The notes below the pieces were generated by a model that was given only the letters and a program-made list of their open reading frames with translations, had not been told where the DNA came from and searched no databases. Of a DNA stretch of 64,000 bases, positions 26,184-36,503 are shown one piece after another. Location of the stretch: assembly GCA_022181065.1 (NCBI GenBank), contig BQMY01000085.1, forward strand, positions 22,985 through 86,984. The letters are read 5' to 3'. The position numbers and the translations under genes are program-made. How positions within the stretch are numbered: the first letter of the stretch is position 1; each line of letters starts with the position of its first letter. The stretch comes from Melioribacteraceae bacterium. GTDB taxonomy: Bacteria; Bacteroidota; Ignavibacteria; Ignavibacteriales; Melioribacteraceae.

Positions 26184-28604
26184 CTAATCTCGATTCAATA
26201 CAACAATTGTCATATCATCGTGCTGAGGAAAATCATCGATGAATATTTCTACATCCTCCATGATGATATCAAGAATTTCTCTCGAGGATTTTTTTCTGTT
26301 TTCCACTATAATTTTAGTGAATTTATCCTCTCCGTACTCTTCTAGTCTTTGATTCATTGCTTCGGTAAATCCGTCAGTGTAAAGAACAAGTACATCCCCG
26401 GATTCAATTTCAATACTCTCTTCAACCAGGGTTCGTTTGAAAATCTGTCCCTCTTCAAGTCCGAGAGCCATACCGCTGGATTTGAGGAATCGTGTATCCC
26501 CTTTTATATCCGAACATAATATTCCAGGGTTATGTCCCGCGCGAGAATAGAGCAGGCTGTGTTCGGTGGTATCTAATATAGCGTAGAACATGCTAACAAA
26601 ACTGTTTTTTTCAATAGTTTTGTAGAGCAGCCTGTTAACTTTCGATAGAACGGTTTTCGGGGAAACACTCTCTTCGGCGTGCGCCTGAAGAATTCCCTTT
26701 GTAAGTGTCATATAGATTGCCGCGCCGACACCTTTACCCGAAACATCCCCAATCGCTATACCCAACTGATTTTTGTCCAGAGTAACAAAATCGTAATAAT
26801 CACCACCTGCTTCTTTTGCCGGAACACTAACTCCGGCTATATCGTATCCCTCAACTACAGGATTTTCTTTTGGGAGTAAACTAAGCTGAACTTTGGATGC
26901 GATTTCTAGTTCTTTTTTCATCCGTGCACGTTCTGATATCCGCTCAATATGGGAAGGCATACCATAATCTTCCAAAACAAAGTCTTCATTTCGCCATCTA
27001 CTGACAAAATATACCGCGAGAAAACCAAAATATAGCAGTAAAACAACAATAATGTTAAAGTCGAAGAATGTCCCTTCGCCGGCTAATAAAATTGCCAGAC
27101 CTTTCAACAAAATCATTGTGCCCTGAACACTGACAAGACTAAGCAGACCAAATCTAAAGTATATTAGTCCAAAGATCACACCAACTGAAAAATCAAGCAG
27201 CAGATCATACGAAAATATATTAACTGATGGAAGTGATACCGATATCACAGGAGAAGCAGTATAAACCAGAGCGGATAATATGATCGAAACCCATTTATTC
27301 TGCCACTTCTGATAGGAGATGTTGATAATAAAAAAGGTAAGGACTATCGCGCTTAATGAAGACTCGACAACAGCCTCAGTAAAAACACTAAGCGCCGGGA
27401 AATAAGTGTTATAGATCGATAAATATCCCGCCGGATTAAAAAACGCACCGCCTGGTGAACCATTAATTAACGATGCCAGCAAACCGTAACCTGCAACAAT
27501 CAGATTGCCGAGTACAATACCTTTAAGTATTGGAGGACCGGATTGATTCGTAAAAAATTTACCCTTGATAAACGCGTCTATTCCTTCAAGCTTTTCACGC
27601 CATATTTCTCTGGAAAAAGATTCACCCACTGCCCATGCTGAAAAAATCAGCAGAGCCAACAGTACATAAACTAAAAAGACCGCGGAAATGAGGACAACGA
27701 TTTTTTTGGTAATAATATTGGTTCCTGTACCAATACCCTCACCAAGAGCAGGCCACGAATTAATCACACCAATGAATGAAATTATATAAAACGCTATAAG
27801 AAGAATCTTTCCTGTACTTAACCAGATTTCGCCCGAATGATATTTTTTAATGAACAGGAATATGGCAAACTGTGCCAGAAAGAATACAAATATAAAAGAT
27901 GATGTTCCGAATAATGTTTGGATAGACCTTTCATCATTCATCGAATTAGGAGGAACCTCGTAATATATATTAAAGCTACCCGGTTCGTTCCCCTGAATTG
28001 TGGCGTCAATTTTCAACTTCCCCTCAGGACGGGAAATTTCCTTTTCCCATTCAAAATGATAGTCAAATCTGTTGCCAAAATTATCTTCACGTACTTTTAC
28101 GTTCTTGAATTCGTCGATGTTGATATTTGTATGGAATTTCAGGAACTCCATTATTTTTTCTTCAGCGAGGAACTGGTCAACAGAAGGAATTGAAGCCGTA
28201 TCGGGAATATCCCTCCTGAATGATGATATCCAGCCATCATATGTCAGATTAACTCTGTAAGTTACCGCGGGAGAACCAGGCGAAAGGTTCTGGTGGAATA
28301 ATATTCTCCAGCCATGTAAGGGGATCTCTTTTTCTATAACATTTTCGGCGAATGAATCATTGCCATAATTCTGAATAATATAACCCGACACATTGTTATT
28401 ACTGTTGATCGTAGCTTCAAAGGTATAACCCGCGAGATCGTAATTCAAATCCGAAAGAAATTGTTGCGCTTTTTCAACGGCTTCCTCTCTCGTAATTTTC
28501 ATATTTTGAGATGCAAAAGGAGAGTGCAGATAGATTGCGGCTAAACCAATCAAGGTCAGTAATAATGCAAACAGCCAGTATTTATTATTCTTGTAGTTAT
28601 TCAA
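26184..28604 (-). CDS. Membrane protein with CPBP-like helices and SpoIIE/RsbU-type PP2C phosphatase domain
   Basis: An 806-residue signalling protein. One N-terminal helix precedes an extracytoplasmic part (about 40-225). Next come eight to ten membrane helices (about 230-545), where the EAVVESSLSAIVL segment resembles CPBP-type intramembrane proteins. A cytosolic SpoIIE-like serine phosphatase domain (about 580-806) completes it, with EIASKVQLSLLP linker, PAKEAGGDYYDF, IGDVSGKGVGAA and a C-terminal QHDDMTIVVL, which supply the metal-binding Asp residues. Such phosphatases dephosphorylate anti-sigma antagonists. No anti-sigma pair is adjacent. The start codon is TTG. It is the last gene of a leftward block that includes a TonB receptor. 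Confidence 0.85.
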   Translation of the reverse strand: MNNYKNNKYWLFALLLTLIGLAAIYLHSPFASQNMKITREEAVEKAQQFLSDLNYDLAGYTFEATINSNNNVSGYIIQNYGNDSFAENVIEKEIPLHGWRILFHQNLSPGSPAVTYRVNLTYDGWISSFRRDIPDTASIPSVDQFLAEEKIMEFLKFHTNINIDEFKNVKVREDNFGNRFDYHFEWEKEISRPEGKLKIDATIQGNEPGSFNIYYEVPPNSMNDERSIQTLFGTSSFIFVFFLAQFAIFLFIKKYHSGEIWLSTGKILLIAFYIISFIGVINSWPALGEGIGTGTNIITKKIVVLISAVFLVYVLLALLIFSAWAVGESFSREIWREKLEGIDAFIKGKFFTNQSGPPILKGIVLGNLIVAGYGLLASLINGSPGGAFFNPAGYLSIYNTYFPALSVFTEAVVESSLSAIVLTFFIINISYQKWQNKWVSIILSALVYTASPVISVSLPSVNIFSYDLLLDFSVGVIFGLIYFRFGLLSLVSVQGTMILLKGLAILLAGEGTFFDFNIIVVLLLYFGFLAVYFVSRWRNEDFVLEDYGMPSHIERISERARMKKELEIASKVQLSLLPKENPVVEGYDIAGVSVPAKEAGGDYYDFVTLDKNQLGIAIGDVSGKGVGAAIYMTLTKGILQAHAEESVSPKTVLSKVNRLLYKTIEKNSFVSMFYAILDTTEHSLLYSRAGHNPGILCSDIKGDTRFLKSSGMALGLEEGQIFKRTLVEESIEIESGDVLVLYTDGFTEAMNQRLEEYGEDKFTKIIVENRKKSSREILDIIMEDVEIFIDDFPQHDDMTIVVLNRD

Positions 28605-28694
28605 CGTAATAATCCCGAATATTTAGGTCTTCTCTGTTATAGACGCTTGAAACATGGTATGGTTTAATAATACTAAAGATCTACCCAAAATACT

Positions 28695-31181
28695 TTAAAA
28701 TTCAATTTCCAAACCGGCGACCGGTAAGATAGAAAACTGATAGACATTATCGGTGGTTCCATCCGAGTTATAAATGTAAAAGGCGATATTCTTATGATTA
28801 TACAAATTTTGTATTGAAAGGAATACCACAAGATTCCAGTTTTCAAAATTGTAACGACTATTGAACGCAAGATCAAGTCTGTGATAATCAGGATAACGAC
28901 TACCATTTATATCAGCGGTTGGCACCCACCATCCTCTGCTATATCTGGTATTTCCTTCCCAATGTCTTTCATACCCGACAAATTCGCGAGGTGTATAGGG
29001 TTTACCACTGGCATAACGCCATCTGAGACTTATCTCCATATCATCCGAGAATGGCAGTACCATACTGGGATATTTAATAAAAAAAGGCATATCATCAAGA
29101 TCACTGCGCAGATTAACAAACCGTTTTCCTATTATTGCCGTAAACACATAAGGGAAATCGTAGTCCGAGACGAAGGAATTTCCTTCATAACCTATTCTGG
29201 GATCCTCTACTTCTGACCACATCCTTGAAAAACTCACAGTACCATAAATATTGTCGACAAGTTTCTGCTGAACTTGCAGATCAATTCCGTAAACATCCTT
29301 TTCACCAACATTTAACTGTCGTTCCGAACGGAAAGTACGATCAGTGAAATGTATCAACTCTTCACTGAAAGGCAGGTCCTCATACTTTTTGTAATAAGCT
29401 TCCAGATTAAGTTTTAGTCCTTTATCAAAAATATGCTCTAGTCCGGCCACAAAATGCCGAGCGTGCGAATTCCCGAGATACCTGTTTACTTCGGTTTGGT
29501 ACCTGTCCCCGTATAGAGGAAGAGCCTGTGTCTGGTAATATTCCCCGTAAGCAAAACTCAGACTTGTTAGCTGTGGTACAATATAATAGGATGCTGAAAC
29601 CCTTGGGCTCAAATTCGATTGCTGACTATATGTAAACGTGTCATATCGCAATCCCAAATTTAGGATCAATCTTTCATTCAGAAGTTTTAATTTCTGGTTT
29701 ACAAAAAAGTAGTTCTTGTTATGCTGAAAAAAGTCAAACTTATAATCTATTAAAACATCCGGACGAAATATTTTTGTCTCGAATAGACCATCTCCGTTGG
29801 TATCATAAATAACAGAATCAGCGGCAACGTTTTGCGATGTTGTATATTGAATAAACTTTATAGCTCCACCAAAACTTAGCTCTGCCCAATGTTCAGGACT
29901 ATAAACAAACTCCGCCTTGAAGGCTGTTTCACCGTTATCACTAACCTCACTATACATATCTTTCGATGTGATTTTGTTTGTCGAAATAACTTTACCCGAA
30001 TTATCGTATTGCCTTCTTACAAAATCGTTCGTTACAGCAAGATCATTATTATAATTGTTCTTTGAAATAGTAAGGAGTGAATAGAATTTTTTGCTCCATA
30101 AACTTTTGAGGGTCATTCCTGCGGCATATTGATACTGCCTGACATTTATTATCTGTGATTCAACACTATCAATCACTCCTGCTTTGGAGGCATCTTCGGT
30201 GTCAACCTCACCATCTATATCAATTCGATCATTTCCATATATCCCTGATAGAGAAAGTTTATGTTTATCACTTAAATCATAAACAACTTTACCCTGCAGG
30301 TCGTAGTAGAAGGGAATTGCTGTCAATCCGAACGAACCTGCTATCAAATCGATGTAACTTTTTCTTGCTGATAAAAGCCACGAGCCCTCTCCACCGTTGA
30401 TTTTTCCTTCGGCTACCAAACCGTAACCAGCCATCGAAAGATTACCATTTCCTGAAAAATCTCGGGTTCTTGTACCCTCACGTGTGGAAACATTCAATAC
30501 AGATGACAATTTATCACCATACTTTGAGATGAACCCGCCGGTGGAAAATTGAATATCCTGTATTAAATCCACGTTTATCATATTTATTGGTCCGCCGGAA
30601 TTAAATTCATTCGGATAATGATTAGTGGAGTGAATTTCAATATTATCGAAAACGGTAAGATTTTCATTTGGTGAGCCGCCCCTTACCAGTAGTTCATTGT
30701 TCTGATCATTCGAAAATGATACACCCGCCATCCCCTGTAAAATTCGTTGAAAGTCCTGAGAGGAACCTGGTGATCGCCTTACTTCCTCAGCACTGAGCAC
30801 AACAGTACTAAGATCATTTTCAATAAGCGACTGGTCAAAATAATCGGCTTCAACTGTTATTTGTTCAAGCTCCAGCGAAGTTTCCACCAGAGTTAAAACC
30901 ACATGCGATTCCCTCCCCGACGTAACCGCGATATCAGTTTTTATAACCGGTTTGAACCCGATAAGCGAAGCTTTTATGGAGTACATTCCAACAGGAACAT
31001 TTATACTGAATTCTCCATCCACATCGGTAGCTGCGCCAATGTTTTCAAGTTCATTGACGATAATATTAACACCAATAAGAATTTCTCCGGTACGCGCGTC
31101 AGTGACGCTTCCCGTAATTATTCCATTTTGGGCATAATAAAAAGTAGAAATGATCAAAAAGAAAAAAAGCAGTCTGGGCAT
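28695..31181 (-). CDS. TonB-dependent receptor with carboxypeptidase-regulatory-like N domain
   Basis: An 828-residue outer membrane receptor. A signal peptide (MPRLLFFFLIISTFYYA) is followed by a carboxypeptidase regulatory-like domain (GSVTDARTGEILIGVNIIV, about 22-105), a plug domain (SPGSSQDFQRILQGMAGVSF, then LLVRGGSPNENLTVFDNIEI), and a beta-barrel to the aromatic C terminus. It should import a substrate with TonB/ExbBD energy; the ligand is unknown, and no SusD-like lipoprotein is adjacent. GGGGG precedes the ATG. It resembles the receptor at 60040-62316 in plan, including the GGFxxxYGDKLSSVL stretch. Confidence 0.88.
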   Translation of the reverse strand: MPRLLFFFLIISTFYYAQNGIITGSVTDARTGEILIGVNIIVNELENIGAATDVDGEFSINVPVGMYSIKASLIGFKPVIKTDIAVTSGRESHVVLTLVETSLELEQITVEADYFDQSLIENDLSTVVLSAEEVRRSPGSSQDFQRILQGMAGVSFSNDQNNELLVRGGSPNENLTVFDNIEIHSTNHYPNEFNSGGPINMINVDLIQDIQFSTGGFISKYGDKLSSVLNVSTREGTRTRDFSGNGNLSMAGYGLVAEGKINGGEGSWLLSARKSYIDLIAGSFGLTAIPFYYDLQGKVVYDLSDKHKLSLSGIYGNDRIDIDGEVDTEDASKAGVIDSVESQIINVRQYQYAAGMTLKSLWSKKFYSLLTISKNNYNNDLAVTNDFVRRQYDNSGKVISTNKITSKDMYSEVSDNGETAFKAEFVYSPEHWAELSFGGAIKFIQYTTSQNVAADSVIYDTNGDGLFETKIFRPDVLIDYKFDFFQHNKNYFFVNQKLKLLNERLILNLGLRYDTFTYSQQSNLSPRVSASYYIVPQLTSLSFAYGEYYQTQALPLYGDRYQTEVNRYLGNSHARHFVAGLEHIFDKGLKLNLEAYYKKYEDLPFSEELIHFTDRTFRSERQLNVGEKDVYGIDLQVQQKLVDNIYGTVSFSRMWSEVEDPRIGYEGNSFVSDYDFPYVFTAIIGKRFVNLRSDLDDMPFFIKYPSMVLPFSDDMEISLRWRYASGKPYTPREFVGYERHWEGNTRYSRGWWVPTADINGSRYPDYHRLDLAFNSRYNFENWNLVVFLSIQNLYNHKNIAFYIYNSDGTTDNVYQFSILPVAGLEIEF

Positions 31182-31233
31182 TTTTCCCCCTTAATTTAGA
31201 GTACAATTTCAACTTTTAGTAAGAAGAATAAAT

Positions 31234-33921
31234 CTAATAATAATATCCGAAAGAGAAATAGAAGAATACCGGACCCCAAACTATCTGACTTTCCGGAAGG
31301 GTGTTGCGCACGAGAAAACTTCTACCAACACTGAATTCCGCAGGCCCAATGGGTGTTTCAAAAGCGATCGAGCCCCCGATTCCGTGACGAAGATCCTTGA
31401 AGCGGATCTCTTCCTTGTTCGCCCAAATAGAACCAAGATCATATCTGAACTTAACGAAACTGTTGAAAAAAAGTTTAACGGGTACATCAAACCTGTATTC
31501 AACAGAAGCCAGGAATATCTGTCTGCCCCTGAATTCATGTTCCCTGAGCCCAAAGAAGCTTTTCTGTCCGCCTAATGAAAACTGCTGCAGCAGCGGAAGG
31601 GTCTCATCAGCAAACCCGATAATAAACCGTGGTTTGATGTTATGCAAGCTATTAAGCTGGAAGAAGTTGGAATAGTCGAAATAGAACTTGGCGTATGCGA
31701 AGTCACCACCAAGCAAAGTCTGTGCTGTTTCATAATAACTTTTAACAAGAAATCCTTTTGAGGGAAACGGATATCTGTCCTGTGAATCTATTGTAAGTCC
31801 TATTTTTAAGGCTGTCAGGTCTCCGGTATACGGATTACCGGTATAATCAGTTTTGTTCTTTACCTCATCCCGTTCGTATCTACCTTCCGCTATAAGATTA
31901 CCAAACTTCCCTACCTGCATACCAAGTGCCCCTGAGAGCCCATAGGTGATCTGCCGATATTCTCCGTTTTTACTCCTCTTGAACCTCGTATCGCTGGAGC
32001 TTTCTACATCTTTGTAAACATTGACATCCTGGAACGAATAATAGCCACGCAACTTGTAAGTGAGATAAGTATTAAAAATTCTGTTGGCTCTGTGTTCAAG
32101 AGAGTAAGATCTGTTTCTGCTTCCAAGCGAAATGGTAGCGCCCAACTCTGTTGCTGTACCAAACAGATTCTCTTCTCTTAGATCGATCAGAATTTGCGTA
32201 AGATTTTCATTATCCAGACGTAATCCAAAACGTACAAGAGAAGTCAGTTTTTCCTGAACCATAAGATGTACATCATACTTCGCACCAACTCTTGTAACTT
32301 CTATTTCGAGGTTTTGAAAGAGATTTGTGCTTCTGAGATTGACCAATGCTGTAGAAACATCGTTGATATTTAGAGGGACATCCTTCTCAATTTTAAAGTC
32401 GCGCGTAATAACAGGTAGATTGGTCTTTTCGTTTCCTGAAATGATAACATCCCCGACTACACCTTCATCAAAGTTAATACTTAATTCTCCCTCATCATTA
32501 AAATTTATTTTGTTGGGCGACGCAAGGGAGTAACCGGCATTTCTGTAAAATCTCACAACATCAAGAACTTTTTCATACAACAATTTCCCATTGTAGGGCT
32601 CACCGAGAAGAGGTCGAAAATCTTTTTCAAATCTCTCCTTACCTATTACTTTAAAGCCCGAATAAGTAATTGAACGTATTTCAGGTTTTTTTTCGCATAC
32701 AAGTCTGATATTAGTTGTAAATCCCGACTTTTCAATTTTCGCTTCCAGATTATTAATTCCGCCTGCGGAATAGACTCGATACATATCAAGATATAAATCG
32801 TGATTACTTATCGTATCACCAAATGCATATTTTGATTCGAAGTATGCCAAAAGTTTGGGGTCATCACAACTGAAACGTAAATTAGTATATCTTTTGATCG
32901 GTTTTTCTATTTTCTCCAAAAATCTGGAGTAAAAGAGTGCTTCAATTTCATCAATTTTTTCCAGAGTTGCTTCATACCCTGTTCGGATATATTCATTAAC
33001 CTTTGAAAAATCGTTATTGGAAGCATTACCGAGATCAGGTGATATTGAAATATCCGCCATCTCCAACTGCTGTCTGTTCAAAATTCCCATAGGAATACTC
33101 ACAAGCTGATCAGCAATATTCCAGGGATAACGCAATGCTGCTTCATCATGGAGCGGACTTGTAGCATTTATCGCAAGAATTATATCGGCGCCACTCTCAG
33201 CGGCAACCGAAACCGGCAAATTGGCAACAAGACCACCATCCACCAACATCATCGATTTATATTCTACCGGGTCTAATAATAAAGAAACAGAGGAACTCGC
33301 TCTCATCGCGGTTGAGAGTGGACCATCTTCAAGCACAACCATCGTACCGTCGATCAGATTCGTACAAACAGCCTTGTAGTTATACCTGAGTTTGTCAAAA
33401 CCATAATCTGATTTTATCGGGGCATTTAAAGCCATAAGAGTAAGAAAATTTGATACCCGTAAACCGCTGTTGAAGGCGGTGGGAAGAACCGGGGTAAGAC
33501 CATCAAGTTTTAGTGTAAGGAAAGCTTTGTCGCGTACAACCTTTTGTTCAAGAAAAAGCTCATTACGGGAAGATTCATCAGAGAATATAAGTTTTTCCCA
33601 CTCCGAACTGCCAATAATCGAGTCAAGTTCGGTAACGCTGTACCCGGCTGATATCAGTCCTCCAACAATACTTCCCATACTGGTTCCAACGATATTTGTT
33701 ATGGGAATATCATATTTCCGAAGTGCTTTTATCACACCAATTTGAGATAATCCGCGGGCACCGCCTCCGCTTAAAACAAGGGATAGCTCCGGCTCTTCTA
33801 AAACTTTATTGACCTTAATTCCAAAAGGGAGAGTACTTTCTTTAAAATGGAGACGGACAGAATCATTATTCTGTCCGAATACAAACATTGAAAAACTTAA
33901 GAAGAGAAGAACGGCTTTCAT
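31234..33921 (-). CDS. Patatin-like phospholipase fused to POTRA and BamA-type barrel (PlpD-like)
   Basis: An 895-residue outer membrane protein of type V(d) layout. After a signal peptide, a patatin domain (about 45-330) shows the oxyanion motif GGGARGLSQIG, the nucleophile Ser in GTSMG, and the dyad Asp in VDGGLVANLP. A POTRA-like region covers about 385-550, and a 16-strand surface-antigen barrel with aromatic end YFSFGYYY follows. PlpD secretes or displays its phospholipase through its own barrel; here it may act on membrane lipids. It starts 18 bp downstream of yidC. The TonB receptor gene follows 52 bp later. Confidence 0.88.
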   Translation of the reverse strand: MKAVLLFLSFSMFVFGQNNDSVRLHFKESTLPFGIKVNKVLEEPELSLVLSGGGARGLSQIGVIKALRKYDIPITNIVGTSMGSIVGGLISAGYSVTELDSIIGSSEWEKLIFSDESSRNELFLEQKVVRDKAFLTLKLDGLTPVLPTAFNSGLRVSNFLTLMALNAPIKSDYGFDKLRYNYKAVCTNLIDGTMVVLEDGPLSTAMRASSSVSLLLDPVEYKSMMLVDGGLVANLPVSVAAESGADIILAINATSPLHDEAALRYPWNIADQLVSIPMGILNRQQLEMADISISPDLGNASNNDFSKVNEYIRTGYEATLEKIDEIEALFYSRFLEKIEKPIKRYTNLRFSCDDPKLLAYFESKYAFGDTISNHDLYLDMYRVYSAGGINNLEAKIEKSGFTTNIRLVCEKKPEIRSITYSGFKVIGKERFEKDFRPLLGEPYNGKLLYEKVLDVVRFYRNAGYSLASPNKINFNDEGELSINFDEGVVGDVIISGNEKTNLPVITRDFKIEKDVPLNINDVSTALVNLRSTNLFQNLEIEVTRVGAKYDVHLMVQEKLTSLVRFGLRLDNENLTQILIDLREENLFGTATELGATISLGSRNRSYSLEHRANRIFNTYLTYKLRGYYSFQDVNVYKDVESSSDTRFKRSKNGEYRQITYGLSGALGMQVGKFGNLIAEGRYERDEVKNKTDYTGNPYTGDLTALKIGLTIDSQDRYPFPSKGFLVKSYYETAQTLLGGDFAYAKFYFDYSNFFQLNSLHNIKPRFIIGFADETLPLLQQFSLGGQKSFFGLREHEFRGRQIFLASVEYRFDVPVKLFFNSFVKFRYDLGSIWANKEEIRFKDLRHGIGGSIAFETPIGPAEFSVGRSFLVRNTLPESQIVWGPVFFYFSFGYYY

Positions 33922-33939
33922 ATAAACCCGTCGCCAAAT

Positions 33940-35811
33940 TTACTTACGTTTTTTTCTGGGCTGATTTCCCTTTTTTTGAGAATTTGCCTGAGCTTCAGCC
34001 TGTTCCATAAGTTTCGCCATAAATCCTTTTTTACGTTTTTTCGGATCGACTGGCACTAATTCACCATCTGTTTTTGATTTGTTCACCAACCACTGCTGAA
34101 TAATTGAAAGAAGGTTAAACATAAAATAGTAAAGATTCAGTCCTGATGGGAATCCCATAAAGAGGAAAGTAAACATAACCGGCATTATGTACACCATAGC
34201 CTTCTGGCTGGGGTCTTTCATGGTCATACTTTGCTGGAAGAACATAGTTACACCAAGCAGTAACGCCAGACCACTAACCGCGCTTACACCAAATAATGGC
34301 AGCGTAAACGGTAGATGGAAGATCACATCGGGTGCCGCGAGATTATCAATCCACAAAATAAATGGTTCGCCTCTTATAGCGATTGTTACGTTAAATAAAC
34401 TGAAGAGCGCTATAAGTATAGGCATCTGAAATACCATCGGCAGACACCCTCCAAGCGGGCTCACTCCATATTTTGAGTAGAGTGCCATCGTCTCCTTCTG
34501 GACACGCTGAGGGTCATCGGGATATTGGTCTTTCATCGCCTTTATTTTGGGTTGTAACTGCTGCATCCTCTTCATCGATTTGTAGCTTTGTTTGGTGAGA
34601 GGATATAGTACAATCTTTATAAAGATTGAAAATACAATAATCACCCATCCATAATTAGGGATGAACATATGCAGAAACTTGAAAAATGGCAGCAGAATAT
34701 ATTCCGAAATAGGGCGGATAATAAACTTGAGCCCCATGAAGCTGCCGAAATCATATAATTTCTCATAGCTGTTACCATAGCTGTCGAGAATATTATAATC
34801 CATCGGACCAACATAAAAATCGAATTTATTTACCTGGGAAGACTTGTTTTTGAGCGGAACACCGAGTGAAATATAATAATATTCCCTGTCGCCGTAAGCT
34901 TTATCCTTAACATGCTCTCCTTCGAGATATGCACTCCAGTCGCTGTTCGGGTCTTGGGGAGCGAGTATCATCGCGAAGTATTTGTTTCTTACGGCAATCC
35001 AGTCAATTTTACCGTTAAGTTCTTTTTTCTCAATTTCATCAGGTGAAGTGGCGTCGATAACAATCTGTTCTTCACCCGAATAAACAGATGAACTGGAATA
35101 GTTGGCTTCATCTACAGAGTTTTTCTCAACAAAATTAATTCCGTTCTCCCAGGCTATATCGTAATTAACGCCTGAAATAACATTTTTCATGTTCACCATT
35201 TCGATATCGAGTGCTGCCATATAGTCATCACCGCGGAACATGAACTTCTTGTTGACAGAACGCCCTTCGCCAAAATCGAGTGAAAACTCTACCTGAAGTG
35301 AATCACCAGCATCAACTTTGTAATAATATTCCTTTAAATCAGTATCAAAAACCAGATTTTTAGTATTGATCTTCTGACCACCTTTGGTGACGAAAATTAC
35401 ATTCAGGTCGCCGCCATCCTTTTGAGTATTGATCAATTGCACATATTTTTTGTAAAACGGGGCATCTTCCGGAAGGCTACTATTATACCAGGTTTGATGT
35501 TCCTTAAGGAAATATCTTTTTAACCTTGCGCCTTTGGTAGTGAACTCTACACGCGCCAGATCAGTCTCAATAGTAATTATCTTTTCTTTTTTGGCCGATT
35601 GACCCGGAACAACGGAATCAGGAATTGATGTTACTTCTTCGGGAATCGCAATCGCCGGTTTCTCTTCTTCGACAACAGGTTTTTGATTTTCAACTATAGT
35701 TGAATCAGCGCTTTGAGGTAAGTTCTCCGGGGGTTCGGGAGAGTTTATGTAAAGCCAAACGACGAGTATCACTCCAATAAGAATAAACGCAAACGTCTGA
35801 TTTTTTTCCAT
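33940..35811 (-). CDS. yidC: Membrane protein insertase YidC
   Basis: A 623-residue inner membrane insertase. An N-terminal helix (FAFILIGVILVVWLYI) precedes a large periplasmic domain (about 70-350). The conserved five-helix core follows, with YPLTKQSYKSMKRMQQLQPK forming the cytosolic hairpin and MFQMPILIALFSLFNV a later core helix. The C-terminal tail is strongly basic (QPRKKRK), as in ribosome-binding YidC. It follows rnpA on the same strand, but a terminator lies between them, and yidD, usual at this place, is absent. Confidence 0.95.
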   Translation of the reverse strand: MEKNQTFAFILIGVILVVWLYINSPEPPENLPQSADSTIVENQKPVVEEEKPAIAIPEEVTSIPDSVVPGQSAKKEKIITIETDLARVEFTTKGARLKRYFLKEHQTWYNSSLPEDAPFYKKYVQLINTQKDGGDLNVIFVTKGGQKINTKNLVFDTDLKEYYYKVDAGDSLQVEFSLDFGEGRSVNKKFMFRGDDYMAALDIEMVNMKNVISGVNYDIAWENGINFVEKNSVDEANYSSSSVYSGEEQIVIDATSPDEIEKKELNGKIDWIAVRNKYFAMILAPQDPNSDWSAYLEGEHVKDKAYGDREYYYISLGVPLKNKSSQVNKFDFYVGPMDYNILDSYGNSYEKLYDFGSFMGLKFIIRPISEYILLPFFKFLHMFIPNYGWVIIVFSIFIKIVLYPLTKQSYKSMKRMQQLQPKIKAMKDQYPDDPQRVQKETMALYSKYGVSPLGGCLPMVFQMPILIALFSLFNVTIAIRGEPFILWIDNLAAPDVIFHLPFTLPLFGVSAVSGLALLLGVTMFFQQSMTMKDPSQKAMVYIMPVMFTFLFMGFPSGLNLYYFMFNLLSIIQQWLVNKSKTDGELVPVDPKKRKKGFMAKLMEQAEAQANSQKKGNQPRKKRK

Positions 35812-35835
35812 TAAATAAATCCAATCTAGTTAACA

Positions 35836-35866
35836 CAAAAAACCTTTCGATAATACGAAAGGTTCT
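35836..35866 (-). terminator. Intrinsic terminator between rnpA and yidC
   Basis: Read leftward, AACCTTTCG-TATTAT-CGAAAGGTT is followed by TTTTTGTG (stem arms at 35841-35849 and 35856-35864). It lies 15 bases after the rnpA stop, so yidC may need its own promoter or readthrough. Confidence 0.75.
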
Positions 35867-35878
35867 ATTACTTGAGAG

Positions 35879-36274
35879 TTAAAGCTCTCCGGAAATTTTC
35901 TTCAGGGTAAAAATAACATCACGTTCAATATCGCTTAACAACACTTTACTGTTTTTTTTCTGGTTCAAAAAAACCGGAGAAAAGATAATAAATGCAGACT
36001 TTCCGGAGGAAGCGGCTATTTCTAATAGTTCAGATTTATTCTGCCGGTAGGCCTCTCTCAAAACCCGTTTAACTCTGTTACGCCAAAATGCTTTCCCTGC
36101 CCTTTTGGAAACAGCAAAAGCAACCTTCACTACCGCGCAATCACTCTGTTCAGTAAGGTAAATGGCTTTAATTTTTTTTGAAGGTGCGAAACAGGTCTTG
36201 CCGACAGAATAAATTTTTTCAATCTCTTTAGATTGTTTGATTCTTTCCTTTTTGGAAAGACCAAATCTCTTCAA
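35879..36274 (-). CDS. rnpA: Ribonuclease P protein component
   Basis: A 131-residue basic protein that assists the RNase P RNA in tRNA 5' maturation. It starts FGLSKKERIKQSKEIEKIY and contains the family motif AFAVSKRAGKAFWRNRVKRVLREAYR (RNR region, near 75-95). The start is TTG (36272-36274), three bases after the rpmH stop, so the two are translationally linked. This is the conserved rpmH-rnpA order. Confidence 0.93.
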   Translation of the reverse strand: MKRFGLSKKERIKQSKEIEKIYSVGKTCFAPSKKIKAIYLTEQSDCAVVKVAFAVSKRAGKAFWRNRVKRVLREAYRQNKSELLEIAASSGKSAFIIFSPVFLNQKKNSKVLLSDIERDVIFTLKKISGEL

Positions 36275-36277
36275 GTT

Positions 36278-36421
36278 CTATTCGTCACTTACTGATAGTT
36301 TTTTTCTACCTTTGGCTCTTCTTCGTGCTAATACTTTTCTACCATTTTTCGAAGCCATTCTCGCACGGAATCCATGTTTATTTTTTCTTTTCCTAACACT
36401 TGGTTGAAATGTACGTTTCAT
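36278..36421 (-). CDS. rpmH: 50S ribosomal protein L34
   Basis: A 47-residue ribosomal protein that begins [20 protein letters not shown], continues with [15 protein letters not shown], and ends SVSDE. The sequence is diagnostic for L34. The ATG is at 36419-36421 and the TAG at 36278-36280. It is followed directly by rnpA. dnaA or an origin is not seen to the right, where a histidine kinase gene lies instead. Confidence 0.97.
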   Translation of the reverse strand: MKRTFQPSVRKRKNKHGFRARMASKNGRKVLARRRAKGRKKLSVSDE

Positions 36422-36503
36422 TCCACTCTATCCTTGTCTTTAATAACACATTTTTGCAAAGAACCAAAATTTAAATAATTAATTACCAATTTACAATTAT
36501 TTT

